Positions 42,297-51,187 of a stretch of DNA of 64,000 nucleotides are shown piece after piece. Position numbers and translations under genes: made by a program. This stretch comes from JAXDTI01 sp034090045. GTDB lineage: Bacteria; Actinomycetota; Actinomycetes; Actinomycetales; Actinomycetaceae. Under the pieces are notes generated by a model, which saw only the letters and a list, made by a program, of their open reading frames with translations, did not search any database and was not told the origin of the DNA. The stretch is from assembly GCA_034090045.1 (NCBI GenBank), contig JAXDTI010000001.1:191481-255480 (forward strand), given 5' to 3'. How positions within the stretch are numbered: position 1 is the first letter of the stretch; each line of letters opens with the position of its first letter.

Positions 42297-43931
42297 ATGT
42301 CGCAAAATTTACCTGAAAATCTCGACGACAGCGATATAAAGCGTCTGGCTGCTCTCTCGGAGGGTCTCACCGGCGAATACGCTGCGGTACGTGATCTGCA
42401 TACCGGCAGGCAGTTGGTTTCGGTGCGTACTGCTTCCCCCACGGATGTTGATGCCGCCATCCGGGAGGCTCGTATCGCCCAGTTACGTTGGTATCGGATG
42501 GGTGAGTATGGTCGCTCCGTCGTGATTTCGAAGTTTATTTCTCGTATCTATGAACGCTATGACCAGTCGGTCGCGTTGGTGAAGGTTCTGGCTGGTAAGG
42601 CTCACGCGGATGCCACCGATGAGGTGCTCGATATTCTCTCCACCGGGCGTGCCTGTGCGGAACTGACACGGCGAGCGAACCTGACGAAACGCGGGGCCGG
42701 TATTATCCCGCTGCTCACCAACTATCGCACCGTCTATATGCCGGTCGGTGTGGTGTCCTTCTTCACGCTCCCGGATTTCCCGTTAGCTTCAGTAAATGAT
42801 CTTTTGCAGCCGCTCGTTTCCGGTAACGCCGTTATCGAGTACTGCCACGCGCAGGGGGCGCTCGGATCCTATTTTGTGCGCCAACAATTCATTGAGGCCG
42901 GGTTACCGTCCGGTCTGTGGCAGATTATGCCCGGCACTGACCGGGAAACCGGTATTTCCGCGATCGGTCAGACCGACCATGTGGCCTTTATGGGGCCTAC
43001 TGAGGAAGGCTACCGGGTGGCGACAATCGCTCAGGATGACTTCATTCCTTCAACACTGTTCCTCTCCGTGAAGAACTCGGCGATTATCACCGCTGACTCC
43101 AACCTGGAATATGCTGCCCGTGCCCTGGTCAGGACGGCTTTCCAGGATTCCGGGCAGGCTTCCACTCACTATGAGAGCGCCTATGTGGAGCGCGCCGTAT
43201 ATGACCGGTTCTTGGAGCTGTGTCGGGATTTCACCGAGAAACAGATTCGTATTGGAACCTATAACGACCCGAAAGCTACCATGGGTCCGTTGAACTCTGA
43301 AGCGCATCTGGAGCGTGTCGAATTCCATGTTCAAGATGCGGTAAGTGGCGGAGCAAACCTTTTGACCGGCGGAAATGCCCGCCCGGATATCGGACCGCTG
43401 TTCTATGAACCGACGATTCTCACTGACGTGCCCGCGGAAGCTGCCGTTGTCCATGAGGAAACTTACGGACCGGTGTTGTGTATCTATCCCTACGATAATG
43501 TCCAGGACGCTATCGAACGCGTAAACGACAATGTTTACGGCTATATTCTGATGATCTACACCGCCGACATGAAGCTCGCCAGCCATATCGCGAACCGGGT
43601 TAATGTGGCTGCCATCACCGTAAATGACGGTTACGCGACCCTGTATTCAACCTGGGATACGCCAATGCAGGGCTGGAACGAATCCGGTAACGGTATCCGC
43701 CATGGCATTGAGGGTATCCGGCAATACACGAAGATTCGCTCGATTGCGCGAATGAAATACGTTTCGTGGGTTCCGGAAGATATGTCTCCGGGTAACCGTA
43801 CCGAGCAGCTGTCCTATCAGGTGATTCGCCTCAACCAGTTGTGGGCGAACCTGTTTGTAAACAACCGGGTGGCGCGGTTCCTGCACCAGCAGGGTGCCCG
43901 GCTGCGGCAGCTGCTGTCTTCCACGATTTAA
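42297..43931 (+). CDS. aldehyde dehydrogenase-fold protein lacking catalytic residues (pseudoenzyme)
   Basis: 544 residues with the full ALDH fold, closest in pattern to succinate-semialdehyde dehydrogenases (GabD2-like): PVGVVSFFTLPDFPLASVND, YEPTILTDVPAEA, EETYGPVLCIYPYDNVQDAI. Each key position is changed. The catalytic Cys of GQxC is Ser289 (DSGQASTHYES). The Glu of ELGGKN is Phe255 (LFLSVKNSA). The oxyanion Asn of PWNFP is Asp160. The NAD-binding Lys of LKP is Glu181 (AVIEYCH). FTGS has become FMGP. Reading frame, ribosome-binding site (GGGAGGG) and codon use look normal, so it is maintained rather than decaying. A C-terminal extension of about 50 residues follows the fold. The 2-oxoacid oxidoreductase operon starts 99 bases downstream. 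Confidence 0.78.
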   Translation: MSQNLPENLDDSDIKRLAALSEGLTGEYAAVRDLHTGRQLVSVRTASPTDVDAAIREARIAQLRWYRMGEYGRSVVISKFISRIYERYDQSVALVKVLAGKAHADATDEVLDILSTGRACAELTRRANLTKRGAGIIPLLTNYRTVYMPVGVVSFFTLPDFPLASVNDLLQPLVSGNAVIEYCHAQGALGSYFVRQQFIEAGLPSGLWQIMPGTDRETGISAIGQTDHVAFMGPTEEGYRVATIAQDDFIPSTLFLSVKNSAIITADSNLEYAARALVRTAFQDSGQASTHYESAYVERAVYDRFLELCRDFTEKQIRIGTYNDPKATMGPLNSEAHLERVEFHVQDAVSGGANLLTGGNARPDIGPLFYEPTILTDVPAEAAVVHEETYGPVLCIYPYDNVQDAIERVNDNVYGYILMIYTADMKLASHIANRVNVAAITVNDGYATLYSTWDTPMQGWNESGNGIRHGIEGIRQYTKIRSIARMKYVSWVPEDMSPGNRTEQLSYQVIRLNQLWANLFVNNRVARFLHQQGARLRQLLSSTI

Positions 43932-44018
43932 CCAGTTTCCGGGTGTCGCCCCAATAATTGTGATTAAAGGCATGTCTGTAGGGACACGATTCAGGCGGTA
44001 TCTTGACGCGGTCTTTAC

Positions 44019-44024
44019 TACCAT
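44019..44024 (+). promoter_or_regulatory. -10 box TACCAT, leaderless promoter of the oxidoreductase operon
   Basis: TACCAT ends exactly six bases before the GTG start of the gamma-subunit gene. Confidence 0.5.
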
Positions 44025-44030
44025 GAAAGA

Positions 44031-44597
44031 GTGACTGAAATACGTATTCACGGGCGCGGCGGCCAAGGCGTGGTCACCGCCGCCGACCTGATGGCCTATG
44101 CGGCTTTCGCGGACGGGCACCACGCACAGTCCTTTCCGTCTTTCGGTTCTGAACGCACCGGCGCACCGGTGGTCAGCTACTGTCGGATAGCGGACCGTGA
44201 GATTCGCAGCCGCGAACCGATCCTGGAACCCGACATTGTGATTGTTCAAGATCCGACACTCCTGGCGGTGATGGATCCTTTCGCCGGGTTGAAATCAGAC
44301 GGTTACGCACTGATTAACTCCCATAAATCTGCTGGAGAACTGGGGGTAGAAGAGTTAGCTGAGCGTTTACCTGCCGGGCATCTGGTCGCCATGCCGGCCT
44401 CCGATATTGCCCTAGAAAAGCTCGGCAGACCGCTACCGAACGCGGTGATGCTCGGTGGTTTAGCTGCACTCACCGGGATAGTGCGACTGGATTCGGTAGC
44501 TGACGCGATTCGCGGCAAATTTAAAGGTCACATCGGAAACGCCAATGTTGCTGCCGCGAACACAGCCTACGAGTATGTGCGAGAACGCCTCGCCTGA
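44031..44597 (+). CDS. porG: 2-oxoacid:ferredoxin oxidoreductase, gamma subunit
   Basis: 188 residues. The gamma-subunit signature EIRIHGRGGQGVVTAADLMA opens the protein, followed by FPSFGSERTGAPVVSYCRIA and a region containing NAVMLGGLAALTG. In PFOR-type enzymes this domain contacts the CoA-binding part of the complex. GTG start with a -10 box six bases upstream. It is the first gene of a four-gene operon (gamma, alpha, beta, NAD(P)/ferredoxin fusion). Pyruvate is the likeliest substrate, but aryl-glyoxylate or other 2-oxoacids are not excluded. Confidence 0.88.
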   Translation: MTEIRIHGRGGQGVVTAADLMAYAAFADGHHAQSFPSFGSERTGAPVVSYCRIADREIRSREPILEPDIVIVQDPTLLAVMDPFAGLKSDGYALINSHKSAGELGVEELAERLPAGHLVAMPASDIALEKLGRPLPNAVMLGGLAALTGIVRLDSVADAIRGKFKGHIGNANVAAANTAYEYVRERLA

Positions 44598-44646
44598 CCA
44601 TATCGGCACATAAGCCTACAGAACTGCTCTGAACAGGGGAAAGAAA

Positions 44647-46005
44647 ATGTTGCAAGAAATTGAGGGCTCCCAGGCGATCGCCCGGGCCGTAGCCGCGTGC
44701 AAACCGAATGTGGTGGCAGCCTATCCGATCAGCCCGCAAACCCATATTGTTGAGGCACTCTCGGCGCTGGTGAAATCCGGGCAGATGGAAAACTGCGAAT
44801 ACGTGAATGTGGAGAGCGAATACTCGGCCATGTCGGCGTGTATCGGGGCTTCCGCGGTTGGGGCGCGCTCCTACACCGCGACCGCCTCTCAGGGTTTGCT
44901 CTATATGGTCGAAGCCGTCTATAACGCCTCCGGGCTGGGTTTGCCGATCGTCATGACCGTTGCCAACCGGGCAATCGGCGCGCCCATCAACATTTGGAAC
45001 GACCACACCGACTCGATGAGCCAACGCGACTCCGGGTGGCTCCAACTCTTCGCCGAAAACAACCAAGAGGCTGTAGACCTGCATATTCAAGCTTTCAGGA
45101 TCGCTGAGGAACTCTCGGTACCGGTGATGGTGTGTATGGACGGGTTTATCCTCACTCACGCTGTCGAACAGGTGGATTTGCCTGAACCCGAACAGGTCGC
45201 CAAGTTTTTGCCACCCTATCAGCCCCGCCAGGTTCTGGATCCTGCCGACCCGATCTCGATCGGCGCGATGGTCGGTCCGGAAGCCTTCACCGAAGTACGT
45301 TATTTGGCGCACCGGCAACAGCTGGATGCGCTGGAACTCATCCCGAAAGTACAAGCCGAATTTCGGGAGGTTTTCGGACGCGACTCCGGCGGACTACTGC
45401 ACGAATACCAGACCGAGGACGCTGAAACGATTATTGTGGCGCTCGGTTCGGTGGTCGGCACCCTCAAAGACGTGGTTGATGAACGCCGCGCAGCAGGCGA
45501 AAAAATCGGTATCGTGTCCATAACCTCGTTCCGGCCCTTCCCCTTTATTGCGATTCGAGAGGCACTCGCGGGCGCGAAACGGGTCGTGTGCCTGGAGAAA
45601 GCTTTCAAACTCGGTATCGGCGGAATCGTCGCCACCGAGCTGCGGGAAGCTATGGCCGGTCACCCCTTCACCTGCTATGAGGTTATCGCCGGTCTGGGCG
45701 GACGCAACATCACAAAGAAGTCGCTGAACGTGATGCTAGATCACGCTACAGCTGATGACCTGGAACGGCTTACTTTCCTGGATCTCGACATGGATCTGGT
45801 GAATGCTGAGCTTGAACGGCAGGCAAGCACTCGCCGTTCCGGCTCTACCGCCACCAACGTGCAGCGCGCAAGGGTGCTGCGCACCAACGCGAAAATTGCT
45901 GAACGCGGTCCGGCACCACAGGCCGACAAGGTCGGTATCGCCCGGGTCGCCTCGCCCTCTACCTCGGCTGACGCGATTTCCGTGATGCCTGAGGAACGCG
46001 ACTGA
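44647..46005 (+). CDS. porA: 2-oxoacid:ferredoxin oxidoreductase, alpha subunit
   Basis: 452 residues. The N-terminal pyrimidine-binding domain contains GSQAIARAVAACKPNVVAAY followed by PISPQTHIVEALS. The segment around residues 55-75 reads VNVESEYSAMSACIGASAVG, with ARSYTATASQGLLYMVEAVY after it. The C-terminal domain II includes EKIGIVSITSFRPFPF. It holds part of the thiamine diphosphate site. The last 60 residues are a variable, Arg/Ala-rich extension beyond the usual family end. An SD-like GGGGAAAG precedes the ATG. Confidence 0.9.
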   Translation: MLQEIEGSQAIARAVAACKPNVVAAYPISPQTHIVEALSALVKSGQMENCEYVNVESEYSAMSACIGASAVGARSYTATASQGLLYMVEAVYNASGLGLPIVMTVANRAIGAPINIWNDHTDSMSQRDSGWLQLFAENNQEAVDLHIQAFRIAEELSVPVMVCMDGFILTHAVEQVDLPEPEQVAKFLPPYQPRQVLDPADPISIGAMVGPEAFTEVRYLAHRQQLDALELIPKVQAEFREVFGRDSGGLLHEYQTEDAETIIVALGSVVGTLKDVVDERRAAGEKIGIVSITSFRPFPFIAIREALAGAKRVVCLEKAFKLGIGGIVATELREAMAGHPFTCYEVIAGLGGRNITKKSLNVMLDHATADDLERLTFLDLDMDLVNAELERQASTRRSGSTATNVQRARVLRTNAKIAERGPAPQADKVGIARVASPSTSADAISVMPEERD

Positions 46006-46016
46006 GAGGAACTGAA

Positions 46017-47213
46017 ATGAGTGAAGTGAAAAGCGCTGCCCTCCCGGAGGCACAACAAACCAGTATTCCGGCTCGTGAACACGTCAAGTTCTATCAGGTG
46101 GGTTCTTTCGCGGTCGGCAACCGGCTGGCCGACCTGCAGTGGCGTTCCCTACAGTCAGATCCGAACCGGAAAAACTCCTTAACTTCCGGGCATCGTGCCT
46201 GTCAGGGTTGCGGCGAGGCGCTCGGTGCCCGCTATGCCCTAGATACCGCGACCGCCGAGACCGATGGACAACTGGTAACTATCAATGCGACCGGCTGTCT
46301 CGAAGTGTTCTCCACACCCTATCCCGAAACCGCCTGGACAATCCCCTGGCTGCATTCACTCTTCGGTAACGCCGCCGCGGTTGCTTCCGGTGCGGCAGCC
46401 GGGTTGAAAGCGATGGGACGCCAACAGGTGCGGGTTATCGCCCAGGGCGGTGACGGCGGCACCGTCGATATCGGGATGGGTTCGATTTCGGGTATGTTCG
46501 AACGCAACGATGATGTGCTCTATATCTGCTATGACAACGAAGCCTATATGAACACCGGCGTACAGCGTTCCGGAGCCACCCCGCCAGCGGCACGTACCGC
46601 CACCACCCAGCCGGTCGGTGAACATCCCGGCAACGTGTTCACCCAGGGTAAAGACATGCCGCGTATCGCAATGGCTCACGAAATACCCTACGTGGCCACC
46701 GCAACGGTTGCTGACCTGCGCGACCTTGAATATAAAGTTAAGAAAGCTATGGGCTATCACGGGGCACGCTACATTCACGTGCTGGTGCCCTGCCCGCTCG
46801 GTTGGGGATCGAACTCGAACTACACGGTGTCGCTGGCGCGACTGGCCACCCAAACCGGACTGTTCCCGGTGTATGAGGCAGAACATGGTGAAATCACTTC
46901 AGTGATGAAGATTCGCCGACCCGCACCAGTCGAGGCCTACCTGAAACCGCAACGGCGTTTCGCCCACGTGTTCAAGGGGGAGGACTCCGCCGAAGTGATA
47001 GCTCGGTTGCAGGCGATCGCGGATCGAAACATCCGCCGCTACGGTCTGATTGAGATGGATTCTCTCGACGAGGACGTGCGAGAGCGAATACTGGCTGCCC
47101 CCGACGACCCGGAGGGTCGTTTCGCCCAGAAACTACCGGGACGTACCCGCCCCGAGGCCGCACCCGATTTGGAAGAGCTCGCCGCAGCGGCAGCCGGTAA
47201 AGCGCAGGCGTGA
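46017..47213 (+). CDS. porB: 2-oxoacid:ferredoxin oxidoreductase, beta subunit
   Basis: 398 residues. The thiamine-diphosphate motif is QGGDGGTVDIGMGSISGMFE followed by CYDNEAYMNTGVQRSGATPP. A cysteine pair in RACQGCGEALGARY and the Cys in NATGCLEVFSTPYPETAW match the proximal [4Fe-4S] ligands of PorB. It binds the pyrophosphate of the cofactor and performs decarboxylation with the alpha subunit. It starts 11 bases after porA and is followed by the NAD(P)/ferredoxin fusion gene after 13 bases. Confidence 0.92.
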   Translation: MSEVKSAALPEAQQTSIPAREHVKFYQVGSFAVGNRLADLQWRSLQSDPNRKNSLTSGHRACQGCGEALGARYALDTATAETDGQLVTINATGCLEVFSTPYPETAWTIPWLHSLFGNAAAVASGAAAGLKAMGRQQVRVIAQGGDGGTVDIGMGSISGMFERNDDVLYICYDNEAYMNTGVQRSGATPPAARTATTQPVGEHPGNVFTQGKDMPRIAMAHEIPYVATATVADLRDLEYKVKKAMGYHGARYIHVLVPCPLGWGSNSNYTVSLARLATQTGLFPVYEAEHGEITSVMKIRRPAPVEAYLKPQRRFAHVFKGEDSAEVIARLQAIADRNIRRYGLIEMDSLDEDVRERILAAPDDPEGRFAQKLPGRTRPEAAPDLEELAAAAAGKAQA

Positions 47214-47226
47214 AAGGACCAGAATA

Positions 47227-48876
47227 ATGACTGAAAAAAACGCTGAGGTAAATGCCGAGGCCAACCGGCCTTTCGCGATCACGCTTGAGGTGGGGTCCTC
47301 ACTGGAGAACGAAACCGGGTCGTGGCGTACCGAACGACCGATCTATGTGAATATGCTGCCCCCCTGCAACAAGGCCTGTCCCGCTGGCGAGAACTGTCAA
47401 GAGTGGCTTTTCCACGCCGAGGAAGGTAACTATCGGCAAGCCTGGGAACAAATCATGCAAGATAACCCGCTACCGGCAGTGATGGGGCGAGTGTGTTACC
47501 ATCCCTGCCAGACCGCCTGCAACCGCGGGCAGGTCGATGAGGCGGTCGGCATCAACGCGATCGAGCGTTTCCTCGGGGATAAGGCACTGTTGGAGGGCTG
47601 GAAAGTACCGGGGCCGGAAGTGGAGAGCGGCAAACGTGTCGTGGTTGTCGGTGCCGGGCCCTCTGGCCTGTCGGCGGCCTATCACCTGCGCCGGATGGGA
47701 CACACGGTAAAGGTCGTGGATGCCGGTCCGCTGCCGGGCGGCATGATGCGTTTCGGTATCCCCTCGTATCGTCTGCCGCGCGGAATCCTCGACCTCGAAG
47801 TGAAAAGGATTGAAGAACTCGGTGTCGAGTTCGAATACAACCATCGGGTTGAAAACGTTGCTGAACTCGCAAAAGACTATGATGCCGTTTTTTTGGCTAT
47901 CGGTGCCCAGATGGGTCGGCACGCGAACATTCCTGCCGGTGACTCCGCGCGAGTGATGGACGCAGTCGATATGCTCGCCGATATGGAAAACGACGAGAAA
48001 CCGATGCTGGGTCGGCGCGTGGTCGTCTATGGTGGCGGCAACACCGCAGTCGATGCGGCGCGCACCGCGAGACGCCTCGGAGCCGAAGAAGCCATTATCG
48101 TTTATCGGCGTACCCGTGACCGGGCACCCGCCCACGACTCCGAAATCATGGAGGCCGAGGAAGAGGGCGTGATGATGAAATGGCTCTCCACTATCAAACA
48201 CATGGATGGTGGCTCCATCAAAATCGAGAAAATGGAGTTGGACGAGAACGGTTTCCCGGTCGGCACCGGCGAATACGAGGATCTGGGAGCCGACTCGGTT
48301 ATTATGGCACTCGGTCAGGAAACTGATTTAGGGATAGTTGAAAAAGCCCCCGGAATCGAGATTGAAAACGGTGTGGTAAAGGTAAACAGCCAGATGATGA
48401 CCGGTATGGAAGGCGTGTTTGCTGGTGGCGATATGGTTCCCAGTGACCGCACCGTGACGATTGCAATCGGGCATGGCAAGAAAGCGGCACGCTATATTGA
48501 CGCCTATCTCAACGGCGGCGAATATCAGCCGGAAAAGAAACACGGGGACGCGTCAATCCGGCGCATGAACACCTGGTATTACGCTGACGCACCCCAACAG
48601 GTTCGCGAAAAAATCGAGGGACCTCGCCGCGCCTCAAGCTTCGACGAGGTGGTACAGGGCCTCGATGAAGAATCCGCGATTTTCGAGGCGCGACGCTGCA
48701 TGAGCTGTGGAAACTGTTTCGGTTGTGACAACTGTTTCGGTGTTTGCCCGGATAACGCAATCTTGAAGATCCGTCCGACCGAATACGAGTTCAAATATGA
48801 CTACTGTAAAGGTTGCGGAATCTGTGCGGAGGAATGCCCCTGTGGCGCGATCTCGATGATCCCCGAGAACGCCTGA
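47227..48876 (+). CDS. GltD-like NAD(P)-flavin subunit fused to a 2[4Fe-4S] ferredoxin (PorD-like) domain
   Basis: 549 residues. The N-terminal GltD-type Fe-S domain has PPCNKACPAGENCQEW and GRVCYHPCQTACNRG. An FAD-binding Rossmann motif follows (VVVVGAGPSGLSAAYHLRRM), then an NAD(P)-binding motif (RRVVVYGGGNTAVDAARTAR). A C-terminal double-cluster ferredoxin completes it (CMSCGNCFGCDNCFGVCPDN, later CKGCGICAEECPCGAI). It should carry electrons between the PorAB core and NAD(P)(H), replacing the separate delta subunit. A comparable NADH module occurs in phenylglyoxylate:acceptor oxidoreductase. The frame opens at 47050 inside porB, but the ATG at 47227 is the sensible start. Confidence 0.9.
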   Translation: MTEKNAEVNAEANRPFAITLEVGSSLENETGSWRTERPIYVNMLPPCNKACPAGENCQEWLFHAEEGNYRQAWEQIMQDNPLPAVMGRVCYHPCQTACNRGQVDEAVGINAIERFLGDKALLEGWKVPGPEVESGKRVVVVGAGPSGLSAAYHLRRMGHTVKVVDAGPLPGGMMRFGIPSYRLPRGILDLEVKRIEELGVEFEYNHRVENVAELAKDYDAVFLAIGAQMGRHANIPAGDSARVMDAVDMLADMENDEKPMLGRRVVVYGGGNTAVDAARTARRLGAEEAIIVYRRTRDRAPAHDSEIMEAEEEGVMMKWLSTIKHMDGGSIKIEKMELDENGFPVGTGEYEDLGADSVIMALGQETDLGIVEKAPGIEIENGVVKVNSQMMTGMEGVFAGGDMVPSDRTVTIAIGHGKKAARYIDAYLNGGEYQPEKKHGDASIRRMNTWYYADAPQQVREKIEGPRRASSFDEVVQGLDEESAIFEARRCMSCGNCFGCDNCFGVCPDNAILKIRPTEYEFKYDYCKGCGICAEECPCGAISMIPENA

Positions 48877-48898
48877 ACCACAGAGACCGGGTCGAAAC

Positions 48899-49717
48899 CT
48901 ATAGAGTCACCTCGATACCTTCGAGGGATTTCTCCACGAAAGCGATGTCTCCGCGATTCGACATATCCAGGATGCCGAGGTTAGCGCACACCACTTGAAC
49001 CGGAGTGCCGGCGGCCACCATGTCGCTTACCGCTTGCGGTAGCTCATACTCTCCGCGGCTGGAAAGCGCCACGTTTTCACAGGCAGGAAAAATCTCGGGG
49101 CCAAACAACCAACAGTTCATCGACAGTGGCGCATCCGGGTGGGCGGCTATAACCTCCGGCTCCGGTTTCTCCACGACATCAACAAACAATCCGTCCTCAA
49201 CCATCAGAATCGCCATCGCCGGGATCCGGTCAGTCGGGATATTTGACTGGTTTTCAATCGCCTCGCGAGTATAACCCAACGCTCCGGCACCCGAAACTTT
49301 ACCCAGTTCCCGCAAGCCCGCTACCCGATAATAGTTATCCGAATTCAGGCAATAGAACCTGTCAGAACCGGCAAACTCCTTTGCCGCAACCACGGCGTTC
49401 GCGGTACCCAGGGGTTCCTCCTGGATCGCGTAGTGGATACGTACCCGGCTGGTACGTCCCGGCGCGTCATAGTATTCACGAAACATATCCTGTTCCGGGC
49501 CGATAACCAGGCAAACATCGGTGACACCAGCATCGGCGAGCGCCGAAATCCCGTAGTCAAGGAAAGGATGCCCAGCAATCTCGATGAGACCTTTCAGACC
49601 CTTACTGGCGGCAGCGGATTGCTCTGCCGACAGACCGGAATCAGCCTGCTCGTTTGCTTTACGCATCCGAGTTCCCAGGCCACGCGCCAAGATAACTGCT
49701 TTTTTTACTGCCGACAT
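48899..49717 (-). CDS. NDP-sugar pyrophosphorylase-like nucleotidyltransferase
   Basis: About 272 residues. The N-terminal activation motif is AVILARGLGTRMRKANEQAD. Further features are GLIEIAGHPFLDYGISALAD, VCLVIGPEQDMFREYYD, EPLGTANAVVAAKE, and YCLNSDNYYR (the metal-binding DxD-like position). It transfers a nucleotidyl group to a sugar phosphate; base and sugar cannot be assigned. The ATG at 49717 follows a GGAAAGGAA site; the frame is open to 49750. Convergent with the oxidoreductase operon. Confidence 0.8.
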   Translation of the reverse strand: MSAVKKAVILARGLGTRMRKANEQADSGLSAEQSAAASKGLKGLIEIAGHPFLDYGISALADAGVTDVCLVIGPEQDMFREYYDAPGRTSRVRIHYAIQEEPLGTANAVVAAKEFAGSDRFYCLNSDNYYRVAGLRELGKVSGAGALGYTREAIENQSNIPTDRIPAMAILMVEDGLFVDVVEKPEPEVIAAHPDAPLSMNCWLFGPEIFPACENVALSSRGEYELPQAVSDMVAAGTPVQVVCANLGILDMSNRGDIAFVEKSLEGIEVTL

Positions 49718-49884
49718 TAGGGTTCCTTTCCTCAGCTGTGTGCCCACCAATTCTATGTGTGCCCACCAATTCTATTTGCCTAGACCGTGTTTATCCGGGG
49801 TTTCACCACAGTGCTGTATCACGGTGCGGACCGACAGCCCAGCATCCGGCGGCGAGCGCTCACCGATGCCAACAGCCAGACAGA

Positions 49885-49890
49885 TAGACT
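49885..49890 (+). promoter_or_regulatory. -10 box TAGACT, leaderless promoter of the methyltransferase
   Basis: TAGACT ends exactly six bases before the GTG at 49897, with no Shine-Dalgarno. Confidence 0.55.
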
Positions 49891-49896
49891 GGGCGA

Positions 49897-51039
49897 GTGA
49901 TCAAGTACCTCGGTTCGAAACGCACCCTGCTGCCGGTACTCACCCAACTCGCCGAGACGCTACTGTCCCCCAAACTGTCTGAATCGGCTGGTAAAAGTCA
50001 GGTTGCGGCAACCGAGTCGAGCCCGAGCGCCCTTGACCTATTTACCGGAACCACCCGCGTCGCCCAGGGATTCAAACGCCTCGGCGTGAATGTCACCGCC
50101 AACGACATCGCCAGCTATTCGCGGATACTCGCCGAAACCTATATCGCCAGCGATGCTCGCCAAGTCGATGCCGACCAGCTCGCCGAGGTGCTCACCGAAC
50201 TGGAAAACACCCCCGGCAGGGAGGGGTATTTCACCGAAACATTCTGCAGGCGGGCCCGGTTCTTTCAGCCGAAAAACGGGGAACGAATCGACGCGATACG
50301 GGAACGCATCGAAAACGATTATGCCGGAAACGACCTCTACCCGATACTGCTCACCTCACTGATGGAGGCAGCCGACCGGGTAGATTCCACGACCGGTCAG
50401 CAGATGGCCTACTTAAAGAACTGGGCGGCAAGGTCATATAACGACCTGGAGTTGCGGGTACCGGAGCTGACTGCCGGTGTTGGGCGGGCGACACAAATGG
50501 ATGCGAACGTGGCGGCACGCAGCCTCGGGCATTTCGACCTGGTTTATCTCGATCCGCCCTATAACCAGCACCGATACTTCACGAACTACCATATTTGGGA
50601 GACGCTGGTGCGCTGGGATGAACCGGAAACCTACGGGGTCGCGCAGAAACGTACTGACGCCCGTGAACCGGAAACGAAGAGCGCCTATAACCGCAAACGC
50701 GAGATGCCGGTGGCGCTCGCGGACGCGATTTCCTATCTGGACTGTTCAGCGCTGATACTGTCGTATAACAACGAATCCTGGGTGTCCTTTGAGGAACTGT
50801 ATGCCGAGGTGGCAAAGGGTTTTGCGGATATGGTGGCGCTGGCTTTCCCATATAAACGCTATGTGGGGGCACAGATCGGCGTGTATAACCCGGCCGGTGA
50901 ACGGGTCGGGAAGGCCGGGCCAGAAAGCAACCTCGAATACCTGTTTATCGGCGCGAACCCGGCGGCCATCGCGCGGGTGCGCGCATTGGTTGCCGGGAAG
51001 CACCTGAGCCTGCCCGGTCAGATTGTCCAGCCGCGTTGA
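49897..51039 (+). CDS. DNA adenine-specific methyltransferase (D12/COG3392 type)
   Basis: 380 residues. The N-terminus IKYLGSKRTLLPVL matches Dam/D12-class enzymes. SAM-binding motif I is SALDLFTGTTRVAQGFKRLG (about 46-65), and catalytic motif IV is DLVYLDPPYNQHRYFTNYH (about 213-231). It should methylate N6 of adenine; the recognition sequence cannot be read from the protein. No restriction endonuclease with matching features is adjacent, so it looks like an orphan methylase. The convergent RecB/RNase H-like nuclease lies beyond a long hairpin. GTG start with a leaderless-type -10 box. Confidence 0.85.
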   Translation: MIKYLGSKRTLLPVLTQLAETLLSPKLSESAGKSQVAATESSPSALDLFTGTTRVAQGFKRLGVNVTANDIASYSRILAETYIASDARQVDADQLAEVLTELENTPGREGYFTETFCRRARFFQPKNGERIDAIRERIENDYAGNDLYPILLTSLMEAADRVDSTTGQQMAYLKNWAARSYNDLELRVPELTAGVGRATQMDANVAARSLGHFDLVYLDPPYNQHRYFTNYHIWETLVRWDEPETYGVAQKRTDAREPETKSAYNRKREMPVALADAISYLDCSALILSYNNESWVSFEELYAEVAKGFADMVALAFPYKRYVGAQIGVYNPAGERVGKAGPESNLEYLFIGANPAAIARVRALVAGKHLSLPGQIVQPR

Positions 51040-51075
51040 GACCCCACGGTGCACCGGGCAGAGTAGCGCCGCGCC

Positions 51076-51141
51076 CTAACGCTTACTTTTCAGGTTGCAG
51101 CTTCGATTATTCGAAGCTGCGAACCCAAAAGTACGCGTTAG
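51076..51141. other. 66-base two-part inverted repeat between convergent genes
   Basis: The outer arms CTAACGCTTACTTTT (51076-51090) and AAAAGTACGCGTTAG (51127-51141) pair with one mismatch. The inner arms GCAGCTTCG (51097-51105) and CGAAGCTGC (51112-51120) pair perfectly around ATTATT. There are six unpaired bases on each side between them. There is no long T-run. It could be a bidirectional terminator, a recombination site or the remnant of a small mobile element. Confidence 0.75.
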
Positions 51142-51187
51142 ATCCGGACAGGGATTTAGGCTGTAACTGACCAGGTAGGAGACCACT

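Noticed and set aside
44521..45354. 277-codon frame opposite porA
   Set aside because: Antisense shadow of a conserved enzyme subunit, with low-complexity His/Arg-rich translation.
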